Source of the DNA: Flavobacterium lindanitolerans
GTDB lineage: Bacteria; Bacteroidota; Bacteroidia; Flavobacteriales; Flavobacteriaceae
Direction: 5' to 3'
Assembly (NCBI RefSeq): GCF_002846575.1
Contig: NZ_PJND01000007.1
Coordinates: 372,001 to 436,000, forward strand
DNA length: 64,000 nucleotides
Part shown: in pieces, positions 9,013 through 18,331 of the stretch
How the letters are laid out: each line of letters starts with the position of its first letter
Position numbering within the stretch: position 1 is the first letter of the stretch
Translations under genes and position numbers: made by a program
The notes under the pieces: generated by a model
What the model saw: only the letters and a program-made list of their open reading frames with translations
Database searches by the model: none
Told to the model about the DNA's origin: nothing

Positions 9013-10983
9013 ATGAAATCCAGAAAACAAAAAGCAATCCTGGCCGCAAAAATAGTCGGCGTGCTTTTTGTGCTTTCCATAGGCACATTTTTTATTTTCA
9101 GAAATTCCATATTGCAAAAGGCAATTGCTAAGGTTTCTGATAAGATGGAACACGATTACGACAGTAATTTTTCTATAAAAAAAGCCTCATTTCAGGGTTT
9201 TTCGGGAATTTCCTTAGAAAATGTCCTGCTGGTTCCAAAACATGCCGACACACTTCTTAATGTGGAAAGTATACAGACCAATATCAATTTCTGGAAATTG
9301 CTTACTGGTGATGTACAATTAGGAACACTTCATGTCAAAAACGGATTTGTAAAACTGGTAAAAGACGAAAACGGACGCAACTTCGATGCGTTTTTAAAAA
9401 GAAAATCCAACGAAGACACTACCAATATTGAAACCAATTACGCCAAAAGAGCTTACCGCCTTCTGAACCAGGCTTTAAATCTGGTTCCAACCGACATGAA
9501 TCTGGAAAACGTTTCGCTCCGGATGGACGATATGGGAAGAAAAGTAAATCTGGACTTGAAAAAGCTCCGACTGAAAGACAAACAACTTGAAACTTCCATT
9601 GGCGTTACGGCAGATAACTTTCAGCAGCATTGGAAAATAAAAGGTTTTGCCGACCCAAGGCGTAAAAAAACAGACCTTCGCTTCTTTAATCTTGATACCG
9701 GAAAAATCCGCATTCCCTATATTGATGAGCGGTTTAACATGAAAGCCGGGTTTGATTCCATCCGACTGAATGTTTCAAACATTGAAATGGATGGTGGCGA
9801 GCTGCATATAGACGGTTTTACTTCTATTGTAAACTTCACCGTGAACCATCCGAAAATCGCCAACAAAGATGTGGTCATAAAACAGGCAAAATTCGATTAT
9901 AACCTGCTCTTTGGTGAAGATTTTGTAGCAGTAGACAGCACTTCATCAGTTACTTTAAACAAGATGAAGTTTTCTCCTTATGTATTCTATCAGAAAACCA
10001 AAGAAGATAAAAATCAGATTTATGCGCTAAAGGTCAAGATTCCGAAAATGAAAGCACAGGACTTTATTGTTTCGCTTCCGGAAGGACTCTTTACCAATTT
10101 TGAAGGCATGGAAGCAGAAGGAAACTTTAGCTATGACCTGGACTTCCTTTACAATAAAAACAAGCCTGGTGAATTGGTTTTTGACAGCAAACTGAATAAG
10201 GAAAACCTAAAAATCACCAAATATGGCGAGGCCAACCTCAGCAAACTCAACGGTAACTTTGCCTACAGGGCCATCATAAATGGCGTTCGCCAAAGACAGA
10301 TAGAAGTTGGGATGTCAAATCCGAATTATACACCTTTAGACCAGATTTCACCATACATCCGCAAAGCGGTACTGACTTCTGAAGACCCGTCTTTCTTCTC
10401 ACATCGCGGTTTTATCAATGAGGCTTTCAAGCAGTCTATCATCAAAAATATCAAAACCAAACGTTTTTCGCGCGGGGCCAGTACTATCAGCATGCAATTA
10501 ATCAAGAATGTTTTCCTTACAAGAGAAAAAACACTTTCGCGCAAGCTTGAAGAAATTCTTCTGGTTTATATCCTGGAAAATAACAGAATCGCCAGTAAGG
10601 AAAGAATGCTGGAAGTTTATTTCAATATTATAGAATGGGGACCTAATGTTTACGGAATTGGAGAAGCAGCCTATTTCTATTTTGGAAAACATCCGTCACA
10701 GCTAAACCTGAACGAATCTTTGTTTTTGGCCAGTATCGTTCCAAGACCACGGGGTTTTATGTGGCAGTTTGACAATCAGGGGAAATTAAAATCTTTTGCC
10801 GAAAAGCGAAACGAATACATGACCAACCTGATGATTCGACGTGGTTTGCTTACTCAGGACGATACATTACAGAAACATTTTCCTGTAGAAATTACAGGCC
10901 CTGCCCGTTCCTTCTTACGAATAAAAGCTCCGGATTCTACTGCGGTAGATACAATTGCGATTGATGAGGAGTTTGATTTTTAG
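9013..10983 (+). CDS. Membrane-anchored peptidoglycan glycosyltransferase (GT51) with long N-terminal region
   Basis: 656 residues. One membrane helix (about 11-30) leaves the rest in the periplasm. The GT51 transglycosylase domain lies in the C-terminal half (about 430-600): TSEDPSFFSHRGF with the likely catalytic Glu457, RGASTISMQL near 487, and EMLEVYFNIIEWGPNVYGI. These are motifs of MtgA/PBP1 enzymes, which polymerise lipid II into glycan strands. No transpeptidase domain is present. The preceding 390 residues are beta-rich and read like an AsmA-type lipid-transfer or scaffold segment (inference). Monofunctional MtgA proteins are about 230 residues, so this enzyme is nearly three times as long. 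A TAnnTTTG promoter precedes it. Confidence 0.88.
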   Translation: MKSRKQKAILAAKIVGVLFVLSIGTFFIFRNSILQKAIAKVSDKMEHDYDSNFSIKKASFQGFSGISLENVLLVPKHADTLLNVESIQTNINFWKLLTGDVQLGTLHVKNGFVKLVKDENGRNFDAFLKRKSNEDTTNIETNYAKRAYRLLNQALNLVPTDMNLENVSLRMDDMGRKVNLDLKKLRLKDKQLETSIGVTADNFQQHWKIKGFADPRRKKTDLRFFNLDTGKIRIPYIDERFNMKAGFDSIRLNVSNIEMDGGELHIDGFTSIVNFTVNHPKIANKDVVIKQAKFDYNLLFGEDFVAVDSTSSVTLNKMKFSPYVFYQKTKEDKNQIYALKVKIPKMKAQDFIVSLPEGLFTNFEGMEAEGNFSYDLDFLYNKNKPGELVFDSKLNKENLKITKYGEANLSKLNGNFAYRAIINGVRQRQIEVGMSNPNYTPLDQISPYIRKAVLTSEDPSFFSHRGFINEAFKQSIIKNIKTKRFSRGASTISMQLIKNVFLTREKTLSRKLEEILLVYILENNRIASKERMLEVYFNIIEWGPNVYGIGEAAYFYFGKHPSQLNLNESLFLASIVPRPRGFMWQFDNQGKLKSFAEKRNEYMTNLMIRRGLLTQDDTLQKHFPVEITGPARSFLRIKAPDSTAVDTIAIDEEFDF

Positions 10984-10990
10984 TTTTATT

Positions 10991-11021
10991 ACCCTGCCAG
11001 GGTTTGGAACCCTGGCAGGGT
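10991..11021. repeat. Perfect 12-bp palindrome between convergent genes
   Basis: Arms ACCCTGCCAGGG (10991-11002) and its complement (11010-11021) enclose a 7-base loop. It sits in the 48-base gap between two convergent genes, so it may end transcription from both sides. Neither side has a T-run, however, so a dispersed palindromic (REP-like) element is equally possible. Confidence 0.7.
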
Positions 11022-11031
11022 GATAAAGAAA

Positions 11032-11781
11032 TTATTTAAATACTTTCAAAAATTCTTCTTTATAACTCGGAGAAATTTCTATTTCTGAACCATCTGTCAG
11101 CGTTACATAACCACCTGCTCCTTTATGGTAAGACTTTACGGAGTTGACATTGATAATATGCGACTTATGGACGCGTACAAACGGAAAAGGAAGAATTTCA
11201 GTAAAATGCTTTAAAAACCGGCAGACCATTTTTTTCTGCCCGTCGGCCAGATAAAGGTCTGTAAAATTTCCATTTCCCCTAAGCCTGACGATTTCTTCCA
11301 TCTTTACGACTTCAAAACCTTCTAAAGTAGGAAGAATGACTTGTTGTTTTTCCGGCTTCGTTTCTCTGAAATTTTCCACAATAATTCTGTTCCTGTTAAA
11401 AATCTCGTGGTTCAGTAGATGCTGCTGTACTTTGTTTACCGCCGTAATGAGTTCTTCAATGCTGATTGGTTTTAGCAAATAATACGCTGCACTCTGATTT
11501 AATGCTTTAAGCGAGTATTCTGAAAAAGCCGTTACAAAAATTGTTTCAAATTGCAGGTCCTTACAGGCTTCCAAAACATCAAAAGCATTTCCAAAAGGCA
11601 TTTCCACATCCAGAAAAACCAGTTGCGGCTTCAGCTCATGAAGCAATGGAACCGCTTCCTTAAAATTCTGTGCTTCGCCTATAATTTCTATCTGCGGACA
11701 ATATTTCTGCACATAATTTTTTAAGACCTCACGGGCTGCCGTTTCATCTTCTACTATAACACTTCGTATTTTTTGCAACAT
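11032..11781 (-). CDS. LytTR-family response regulator
   Basis: 249 residues from the ATG at 11781. A receiver domain (1-120) has the acidic pocket VEDE (residues 10-13), phospho-acceptor Asp58 in LVFLDVEMP, and Lys in YYLLKP. A LytTR DNA-binding domain (about 150-248) follows, with RGNGNFTDLYL and FVRVHKSHIINV. It is a cytoplasmic transcription regulator, the partner of the histidine kinase encoded immediately upstream: the kinase stop (11784-11786) is separated from this ATG by two bases. A TTG at 11787 overlapping the kinase stop would add two residues; ATG is preferred. It ends in front of the palindrome at 10991-11021. The regulated genes are not evident from this sequence. Confidence 0.92.
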   Translation of the reverse strand: MLQKIRSVIVEDETAAREVLKNYVQKYCPQIEIIGEAQNFKEAVPLLHELKPQLVFLDVEMPFGNAFDVLEACKDLQFETIFVTAFSEYSLKALNQSAAYYLLKPISIEELITAVNKVQQHLLNHEIFNRNRIIVENFRETKPEKQQVILPTLEGFEVVKMEEIVRLRGNGNFTDLYLADGQKKMVCRFLKHFTEILPFPFVRVHKSHIINVNSVKSYHKGAGGYVTLTDGSEIEISPSYKEEFLKVFK

Positions 11782-11783
11782 TA

Positions 11784-13604
11784 TCAAATCCGGTCAATTA
11801 ATGGAAAACTAATTTCAATTCGCGTGCCCGTTTCGGGGTTTTTTTTTTCTGAAATCTTCAGAGAAATATTCTTTTTATAAAGCTCGTTCAAAAGGCTAAT
11901 CCTTTCGCGCGTATTGGTCATTCCACGTGATTCATGTACTTTTTGATTGGTAGTTTTCAATTCCCTGCTTTTGGTGAGCCCTATTCCGTTATCGTCAACA
12001 ATTACCTTTACCATATTGTTTTTAAGCTTGAAATCCAATTTCAAAAATCCTTTGCCTTCTTTGTAACGGAGCCCATGCCAGATTGCATTTTCAAGATGCG
12101 GTTGCAAAAGCATATTTGGAACTAAAACGGCATCACCATCCAAAGCGTCATCTATGGTTATTTCGTAGTCAAATTTTTCATTAAAACGCAGATGTTCCAA
12201 ATCCAGGTATTTTTTGAGCTGCTCTACTTCATTATTCAACGTAACAAAATCTTTGTTGGAATTTTCCATCATGTTTCGCATCAGGTTCGAATAGGAAGTT
12301 AGGTATTTATTAGCCTCCAGTTCTTTATTTTCTGAAATGAACTGGTTCACAGAATTCAGGCTGTTAAAGATGAAATGTGGATTCATTTCTCTTCTCAACG
12401 ACTGTAGGGCAATTTTTTTGTTCTTGGTTTTAATCGAATACAATGCTTTGACAATAAAAACAAAAAGCAGTACCATCAATACGACAGAACCTAAAAGAAA
12501 ATAATTAAACGTGTTTTTTTTGCTAATCAGTTCGTCTTTTAAGGCACGCTCTTTTTCCAAATGTTTGATTCGGTCTTCCGTTACCTGAAAGACTTTTGAG
12601 TCAACCAGAGAATTATCAGACTTGATAAGACTTTCAAAATTCTCAAAGAAATTTTCATACAGTTCAATGCTTTTTTCGCCGTTGCCTTTCGCATTATATT
12701 CGCTGATAAGCTGGTCTAAGCTATTTTTTGCCAAAATCGTCTTTCCGTTTTGTATGGCAAGTTCATAGGCCTTTTTCAAAACAGAGATTCCTTTTTCTGC
12801 CTCCTGTTGCTTAAAATAAATTGCAGCCAATTCCTGCATTTGCACAATCTGGGTTTCGGAATCATTTTTTTCTTTGGCTTCGTTAATCAGCTTTTTATTA
12901 ATCTCGATAGCCTTGTCAAACTCATTTTCTGAAGCATAAACTTTTGCTATTTCGTTTTTAATCTTAATGGCTTCTTCCGGTTTGTGCTTTACATTTTCCA
13001 ATGCCTTTTTATAATTTTCAACCGCCGCTTTAGCATCATTCCTATCAATATTTGCCTTTGCCATTTGCTGATAGGCATCTGCCACTTCTTCTTTTTCGCC
13101 TTCTTTTTCCAGAATTTGAATATTAGAAGAAATATAATCCTTCTTTTGTTCCGGTGCGCTGTTTTTCAAACGCTCCGCATCATTATAATTAATTTTTTCC
13201 GCAACCTTATCCGTTGCAGTCTGGCTCGCCATTTCATAACTCACAATGGCATCCTGTGTTTTATTTTGTGACTCCTGTACTTTAGCAATCCCACGATTCG
13301 TAATGGCAGCCTCTTTTTTCTTGTTCCGCTTTGCATAGATGTCACGGGCTTTCTTCAAGTATTCTTCTGCTTTCGCATACTGTCCTTTTGCCGAAAGCTG
13401 TTTCGCCAGTGCTTCATATTTTTGGGCAGTCTGTAAATCATTTTCATCTTCTGACAATGATTTTTTTAATTCGGCCGCTGCCTGATTCAAATTATACTCT
13501 TTCTGACTCTGCTTACTTTTTTTCTTAATAGTGTCCTGTGCCATAACGGTTTTCATACCGAACAGCAAAAGAAAAAAGAAGAAGGTCCATTTTGTTTTCA
13601 TCAT
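11784..13604 (-). CDS. TPR-containing sensor histidine kinase (LytS/His_kinase type)
   Basis: 606 residues. A signal peptide (MMKTKWTFFFFLLLFGMKTVMAQ) is followed by about seven TPR units in the periplasmic part (about 40-330), one membrane helix (about 370-393), and the His_kinase dimerisation segment with REMNPHFIFNSLNSV, phospho-acceptor His410. The HATPase domain carries DNGIGL and a C-terminal TRIEISFPL. It likely senses a periplasmic protein or ligand through the TPRs and phosphorylates the adjacent LytTR regulator. Start could also be the second Met. The upstream spacer (13605-13787) separates it from the divergent secreted-protein gene at 13788, a candidate target by position only. 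Confidence 0.9.
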   Translation of the reverse strand: MMKTKWTFFFFLLLFGMKTVMAQDTIKKKSKQSQKEYNLNQAAAELKKSLSEDENDLQTAQKYEALAKQLSAKGQYAKAEEYLKKARDIYAKRNKKKEAAITNRGIAKVQESQNKTQDAIVSYEMASQTATDKVAEKINYNDAERLKNSAPEQKKDYISSNIQILEKEGEKEEVADAYQQMAKANIDRNDAKAAVENYKKALENVKHKPEEAIKIKNEIAKVYASENEFDKAIEINKKLINEAKEKNDSETQIVQMQELAAIYFKQQEAEKGISVLKKAYELAIQNGKTILAKNSLDQLISEYNAKGNGEKSIELYENFFENFESLIKSDNSLVDSKVFQVTEDRIKHLEKERALKDELISKKNTFNYFLLGSVVLMVLLFVFIVKALYSIKTKNKKIALQSLRREMNPHFIFNSLNSVNQFISENKELEANKYLTSYSNLMRNMMENSNKDFVTLNNEVEQLKKYLDLEHLRFNEKFDYEITIDDALDGDAVLVPNMLLQPHLENAIWHGLRYKEGKGFLKLDFKLKNNMVKVIVDDNGIGLTKSRELKTTNQKVHESRGMTNTRERISLLNELYKKNISLKISEKKNPETGTRIEISFPLIDRI

Positions 13605-13787
13605 ATAACTATCCTATTACAGAATCACTTGCCGCTTCTGCGAATTTTCTGCAATGTAAAGTAAAATAATTCTGGCTTCTTATCCTATTCCTTTCACCAA
13701 TTGAAAAAGCGGTTTCACCATGTGTAGAAAATTCCAATCCTGATGAACCATAATTTTACCCTAGAAATCAATTAAAACCTTATAATT

Positions 13788-15131
13788 ATGAAAACAAGAA
13801 TTATTTCCGCAGCAGTCTTCCTGGCAGCATGTTACATATCTGTAGGAATCATAAACAATCGTTCTATACTGCAGGACAACGAGGTTTCAAAAGGAAAAGA
13901 TTTGGCTTCTTTGCCTAAAGAAAAAATTGAAGATGAAGAAGAAGAAGAAGAAAAACCTTGCGTTTTTATGACAGTCATGGGCGAACAGCCTTCTGAAGGC
14001 TTTGCAGCCGCCAAAAGAGATGCCAAAATTGACGACAAAATTATGCAGGGTGAGCTTTGGCTTATTAAAGCCCAAAATAAAGATGGCGGATGGGGAGCCG
14101 GTTCGCATGCACGACAAAATGTTATGGACCCACATGCGGTTAGTTCTGACCCGGCCACTACCGCAATGACAGCCATGGCGTTATACCGTTGCGGCTACAA
14201 TCTGGAATCCGGAAAATACAGTGATGTCCTGAAAAAAAGCCTGAATTATCTTTTGGCAGAAATCGAAAATACAAAAAACAATCCGAATTTCATTACTGAA
14301 GTCCGCGGTACACAAATACAAAGCAAATTAGGTGAAAACATTGACGCCGTCCTCACACTTCAATTTCTGAATCAGGTCTACCCAATGTTGAAAGATGCCT
14401 CCTTAAAAACAAAAGTGAAGGAAGCTATACAAATTTGCGTCAATAAAATTGAGAAGTCATATGATGAAACCGGAAAGGTAAAAGGTGCCGGATGGGCCGG
14501 AGTACTGCAATCGTCTTTTGCCAGTTCAAGTTTGGAAACTGCTGCAAAAAACAAGGATATTAAAGTCAATAAAGAAAAACTTCAAAAATCCCGCGAATAT
14601 CAGAAAAGCAATTACAATGCTGAAAGCGAAAGTGTAAAAGCGGAAGACGGAGCCGGAATCGTATTGTATGCCGTGAGCAGTTCCGTACGCGGTAGCGCCA
14701 AAGAATCTCAGGAAGCGAAAGCCATTATCAATCAGGCAAAACGCGAGGGCAAACTAGACAAGAATGCCGTCCTGAACAAAGAAAACCTAAAAAAAGCAGG
14801 CGTTTCAGAAGAACAGGCCGAAGTTTATGATGTTGCCGATAAGGTGTATAATTCTGCAAAAGTAAAAGCTATGAATAAAGAAGTAATCAGCGGTTTCGGC
14901 AATAACGGCGGTGAAGAATTTTTAAGCTTCCTGCAAACCGGAGAATCCATGATTGTCAACCAGGATGAGGAATGGAAAAAATGGTATGACGATATGAGCG
15001 GCAGAATCATGAGCATCCAGAACAATGACGGAAGCTGGAACGGACACCATTGCATTACAAGTCCGGTGTTTTGCACTGCAACCTGCCTGATGATTTTAAC
15101 GGTTGAAAACGACATTAAAAAACTGCAATAA
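13788..15131 (+). CDS. Exported protein with squalene-cyclase/prenyltransferase-like toroid repeats
   Basis: 447 residues. An N-terminal signal or anchor segment (residues about 1-25) is followed by an acidic patch with six Glu in a row. Two QxxDGxW motifs typical of alpha/alpha-barrel (terpene cyclase / prenyltransferase) repeats are seen: AQNKDGGWGAGSHARQ near residue 100 and IQNNDGSWNGHHC near residue 410. The second is followed by a CTATCLMIL helix. The catalytic DxDD motif of squalene cyclases is not seen, so a binding or scaffold role is more likely than a cyclase. It is followed after 17 bases by a VWA lipoprotein gene, which suggests an operon and a shared periplasmic function. Confidence 0.7.
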   Translation: MKTRIISAAVFLAACYISVGIINNRSILQDNEVSKGKDLASLPKEKIEDEEEEEEKPCVFMTVMGEQPSEGFAAAKRDAKIDDKIMQGELWLIKAQNKDGGWGAGSHARQNVMDPHAVSSDPATTAMTAMALYRCGYNLESGKYSDVLKKSLNYLLAEIENTKNNPNFITEVRGTQIQSKLGENIDAVLTLQFLNQVYPMLKDASLKTKVKEAIQICVNKIEKSYDETGKVKGAGWAGVLQSSFASSSLETAAKNKDIKVNKEKLQKSREYQKSNYNAESESVKAEDGAGIVLYAVSSSVRGSAKESQEAKAIINQAKREGKLDKNAVLNKENLKKAGVSEEQAEVYDVADKVYNSAKVKAMNKEVISGFGNNGGEEFLSFLQTGESMIVNQDEEWKKWYDDMSGRIMSIQNNDGSWNGHHCITSPVFCTATCLMILTVENDIKKLQ

Positions 15132-15148
15132 TCTTAAAAACACAAATC

Positions 15149-16342
15149 ATGAAAACGAAAATCATTTTTGCTTCCTTATTATTAGGCACAACCTTCTGCT
15201 TTGGCAGTTGCGATTTCTTCAAAAAAGAACCGAAAGAAAATCCCAATCCGGAAAACAATCCGGGTCCTGAACTGGCTCTGAATACAACTACTGCTGATGA
15301 TAATACAAAAATCCAGGTAGCCTTGTTATTAGACACCTCCAACAGCATGGACGGACTGATTGACCAGGCAAAATCAAGGCTTTGGAATATTGTAAACACC
15401 TTGACAACCTTAAAATATGAAGGAAAAAATCCGAAAATAGAAATTGCACTCTATGAATATGGAAACGACGGCTTGTCCGCCACCTCAAATTATATCCGCC
15501 AGGTAGCACCGCTCACAACTGATTTGGACCTCATTTCTGAAAAGTTATTTTCACTTCGAACCAACGGAGGCTCGGAATATTGTGGTGCCGTAATCCAGGA
15601 CGCTACAAAACAACTTTCCTGGGGAAAAGACAAAACGAATATGAAATTGCTATATATTGCAGGAAACGAACCTTTCAACCAGGGAAGCATCAACTATAAA
15701 GAAGCTATAAGCGATGCTTTGAAAAACGACATTTATGTCAATACGATTTTTTGTGGCAGTGCTATCGAAGGTATTGATACTTTCTGGAAAGATGGCGCGG
15801 ACAAAGGTCAGGGAAAATACTTCAACATCAACTCGGATGAAAAAGTACGCTATATCGTGACACCTTATGATGAAAGAATCAGCAAATGCAATGAAAGACT
15901 GAATTCCACTTATATGGGTTACGGAGCGCAAGGTTATGAGAAGAAAGCCATGCAGGCAGCACAGGACAAGAATGCAGAATCTGTTTCTTCTTCCAACTAT
16001 GCAGAACGTGCCGTGAGCAAATCAAAAGCCGTGTATAAAAACGAATCCTGGGATTTGGTTGACCGTGTAAAAGAAGACAAATCGGCTTTGCAAAAAATCA
16101 AAAAAGAAGAACTTCCTAAAGAACTGCAGAATAAATCTCCACAGGAAATCAAAGCGATTGTAGACCAAAAAACACAGGAAAGAGAAGCGATACAAAAAGA
16201 AATGGCACAGTTGGCAAAACAGCGTCAGGACTATATTGATACCGAAAATAAAAAAGGCAAAAAACAGGATGATTTAGGAAATGCTATTGCGTCGTCCATT
16301 TTAGGCTTTGCAAAAATTAAAGGCTATACGGCTGAAAAGTAG
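15149..16342 (+). CDS. VWA-domain lipoprotein
   Basis: 397 residues. A lipoprotein signal with lipobox FGSC (lipid-modified Cys21) and a Pro/Asn-rich linker (about 25-45) lead to a von Willebrand factor A domain (about 55-260). Its metal-ion-dependent adhesion site is DTSNSMDG, beginning at Asp62. The C-terminal third is a Lys/Glu/Gln-rich helical region (about 310-385). VWA domains bind protein partners through a divalent cation. The lack of a lipoprotein retention or export motif that I can judge leaves the target membrane open. The gene lies 17 bases after the toroid-repeat gene and ends before a hairpin terminator at 16354-16390. Confidence 0.85.
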   Translation: MKTKIIFASLLLGTTFCFGSCDFFKKEPKENPNPENNPGPELALNTTTADDNTKIQVALLLDTSNSMDGLIDQAKSRLWNIVNTLTTLKYEGKNPKIEIALYEYGNDGLSATSNYIRQVAPLTTDLDLISEKLFSLRTNGGSEYCGAVIQDATKQLSWGKDKTNMKLLYIAGNEPFNQGSINYKEAISDALKNDIYVNTIFCGSAIEGIDTFWKDGADKGQGKYFNINSDEKVRYIVTPYDERISKCNERLNSTYMGYGAQGYEKKAMQAAQDKNAESVSSSNYAERAVSKSKAVYKNESWDLVDRVKEDKSALQKIKKEELPKELQNKSPQEIKAIVDQKTQEREAIQKEMAQLAKQRQDYIDTENKKGKKQDDLGNAIASSILGFAKIKGYTAEK

Positions 16343-16353
16343 GCTTTAACTCG

Positions 16354-16390
16354 AAATATGCCTCATACGTTTCATGGGGCATATTTTTTA
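16354..16390 (+). terminator. Rho-independent terminator after the VWA lipoprotein gene
   Basis: A 13-bp stem (16354-16366 with 16374-16386, one G-U pair) and a 7-base loop run into a T-rich tail, 12 bases after the stop codon. Confidence 0.8.
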
Positions 16391-16448
16391 ATAATATCGG
16401 AAAGTTATTCCTGACAGGTAACCTTCACTATTTCCATTATTAGGAATT

Positions 16449-16501
16449 TTTGCGGCTCTGCGCCTTTGCGAGCAACTATCTCAAGCATAGCCGCAAAGCA
16501 G
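16449..16501. repeat. Phrase-like TTTGCG repeat with partial inverted half
   Basis: The left part (TTTGCGGCT..GCGCCTTTGCG, 16449-16470) matches 24771-24792 at about 20 of 22 bases. A shorter inverted half with CCGCAAAGC lies at 16490-16501. It is non-coding, between a terminator and the DUF4139 gene. Confidence 0.6.
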
Positions 16502-16587
16502 AAAAAGAAATTTATTTTCCTTTCGTCCCAACCTTTTCCGTCTTTTTGCTCTCTTATTTAGAAAAGACTAATCCTTAAAATTCAATT

Positions 16588-18195
16588 ATGAAAAAGTTTC
16601 TTATACTATTCTTGTTCTTTCAGGCAACCCTATATGCCCAAAAACCTGTTTTTACGACAGCAAAAGTTAAAGCGGCAACTGTTTATTTCAATGCGGCAGA
16701 AATTTCACAAACGGCCAGTGTAAACCTTCCGGCAGGAACTCACGAAATTGTAGTCAAAAATGTAGCCAACTGGGTCAACGAAAATTCAATACAAATTGGG
16801 ACATCACCTACATTAACTGTACTGTCTGTACAATTCACAGACAATTATATTTCTGAATATGAGGTTGACACCAATTCTCCTTCGGTAAAAAAAGTGAAAG
16901 ACAGTATTCTTATTGTCCAGAAAGAAATTGCTAAACTTGCCAATTCCAGAATTTCTGAAGGAAAAACCATCGAACTGTTGGATAAAAACCAACAGGTTTC
17001 CGGACAAAACTCTGGATTGAATGTGACTGAATTGATGAAAATGGTAGAGTACTACAAGACAAAAAGGGCAGAATTAAGCAACAATATAAATGCCTTGACT
17101 GAAAAAGAACAGAAACTCGCCGAGGTGCTTAAAAAATTAAATGACAGATTGGAAGTCAACAACAAAAACGAAGAAAAAATCTCGTCCGGAAAATTAATCC
17201 TTCAGGTTATGAATGAAGTGGCCGGAAATGTGCCATTAGAAATTTCGTATCTGACCAACAGTGCAACCTGGGCTCCGTTCTATGATTTGAGAGCCAACAG
17301 CATAGCCTCGCCAATAGACATGATGTATAAGGCACAAGTCACACAAAGCACCGGAATTGACTGGAAAAATGTGAAACTGACTTTGTCCTCCGGTCTTCCT
17401 AACCAAAATAATCAGGCTCCATTGCTACAGGCCTGGTTTTTAAGATACGGATATGTACAGGATTATAGACAAAATGCTGCTCCAATCAATGAATTGCAGG
17501 AGGTGGTGGTTCAGGGCATCACTACCAAAAAAGACAAAGTGATGATTAGAGGTTCCGTTTCCAACTTTACCGCTATCACAGAAAACCAATTGAACATTTC
17601 CTTTGATATTGATATTCCGTATGATATTTTGTCTAACGGCAAAAAACACAGTGTTGCTTTAAAAGAAATAAAACTGCCTGCTACTTATAAATATTATGCC
17701 GCACCAACAGCCGACAAGGAAGCATTTCTTCTGGCGGAAATCAGTGACTATTCTAAATACAACCTGCTAAAAGGCGAAGCCAATATTATTTTTGAAGGAA
17801 TGTATGTAGGCAAAACGTTTGTAGACCCGAACCAGACTTCGGACACCCTGAACCTGAGCATGGGAAGAGATAAGAAAATTTCAATCAAACGAGAAAAGGT
17901 AGTGGACAAATCGGGCACAAAGTTCCTGTCAGCCAACAAAGTGCAGACATTTACTTTTGAAACCACTGTACGAAACAACAAAAAAGAGGCTATACAGCTA
18001 ACACTCAAAGACCAATATCCGTTGAGTACCGATAAAGAAATTGAAATCGAACTGAAGCAAAGCGACAATGCAAAAGTCAATGCCGAAACAGGAATCCTGA
18101 CCTGGGATTTGAATCTGAAACCAAATGAAACCAGGAAAATACGTATTAGTTATACGGTCAAATATCCAAAAAATAAGATTATTGACAATCTTTAA
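16588..18195 (+). CDS. DUF4139 / mucoidy-inhibitor MuiA-like exported protein
   Basis: 535 residues. A signal peptide (MKKFLILFLFFQATLYAQ) is followed by an N-terminal DUF4140-type domain (about 30-125), a coiled-coil stretch (about 100-200), and a DUF4139-type beta-sandwich domain (about 210-535) ending in NETRKIRISYTVKYP. MuiA-like proteins are periplasmic or surface proteins of unknown biochemistry. An insertion at about 300-330 contains ELQEVVVQG, which looks like the start of a TonB-receptor plug domain. The gene is monocistronic by position: a terminator precedes it and another follows at 18204-18232. Confidence 0.82.
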   Translation: MKKFLILFLFFQATLYAQKPVFTTAKVKAATVYFNAAEISQTASVNLPAGTHEIVVKNVANWVNENSIQIGTSPTLTVLSVQFTDNYISEYEVDTNSPSVKKVKDSILIVQKEIAKLANSRISEGKTIELLDKNQQVSGQNSGLNVTELMKMVEYYKTKRAELSNNINALTEKEQKLAEVLKKLNDRLEVNNKNEEKISSGKLILQVMNEVAGNVPLEISYLTNSATWAPFYDLRANSIASPIDMMYKAQVTQSTGIDWKNVKLTLSSGLPNQNNQAPLLQAWFLRYGYVQDYRQNAAPINELQEVVVQGITTKKDKVMIRGSVSNFTAITENQLNISFDIDIPYDILSNGKKHSVALKEIKLPATYKYYAAPTADKEAFLLAEISDYSKYNLLKGEANIIFEGMYVGKTFVDPNQTSDTLNLSMGRDKKISIKREKVVDKSGTKFLSANKVQTFTFETTVRNNKKEAIQLTLKDQYPLSTDKEIEIELKQSDNAKVNAETGILTWDLNLKPNETRKIRISYTVKYPKNKIIDNL

Positions 18196-18203
18196 AACAA
18201 GAG

Positions 18204-18232
18204 AGCCCCGTTACAATAACGGGGCTTTTTTT
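18204..18232 (+). terminator. Rho-independent terminator
   Basis: A perfect 10-bp GC-rich stem (AGCCCCGTTA, 18204-18213, with 18217-18226), a 3-base loop, then a T-run. It ends the DUF4139 gene. Confidence 0.92.
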
Positions 18233-18331
18233 ATTAAAAAAATACTTATATCTTAAAAATGTAAACGTTTCATTATGAATAATTTCAAATTTTATTTTAT
18301 AAATTTACTTCCTAACCCTAATTGCTATAAA

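Noticed and set aside
18275..18331. N-terminal extension of the sugar dehydrogenase
   Set aside because: The inner ATG at 18332 gives a normal signal peptide directly at the N-terminus; the extension would displace it.
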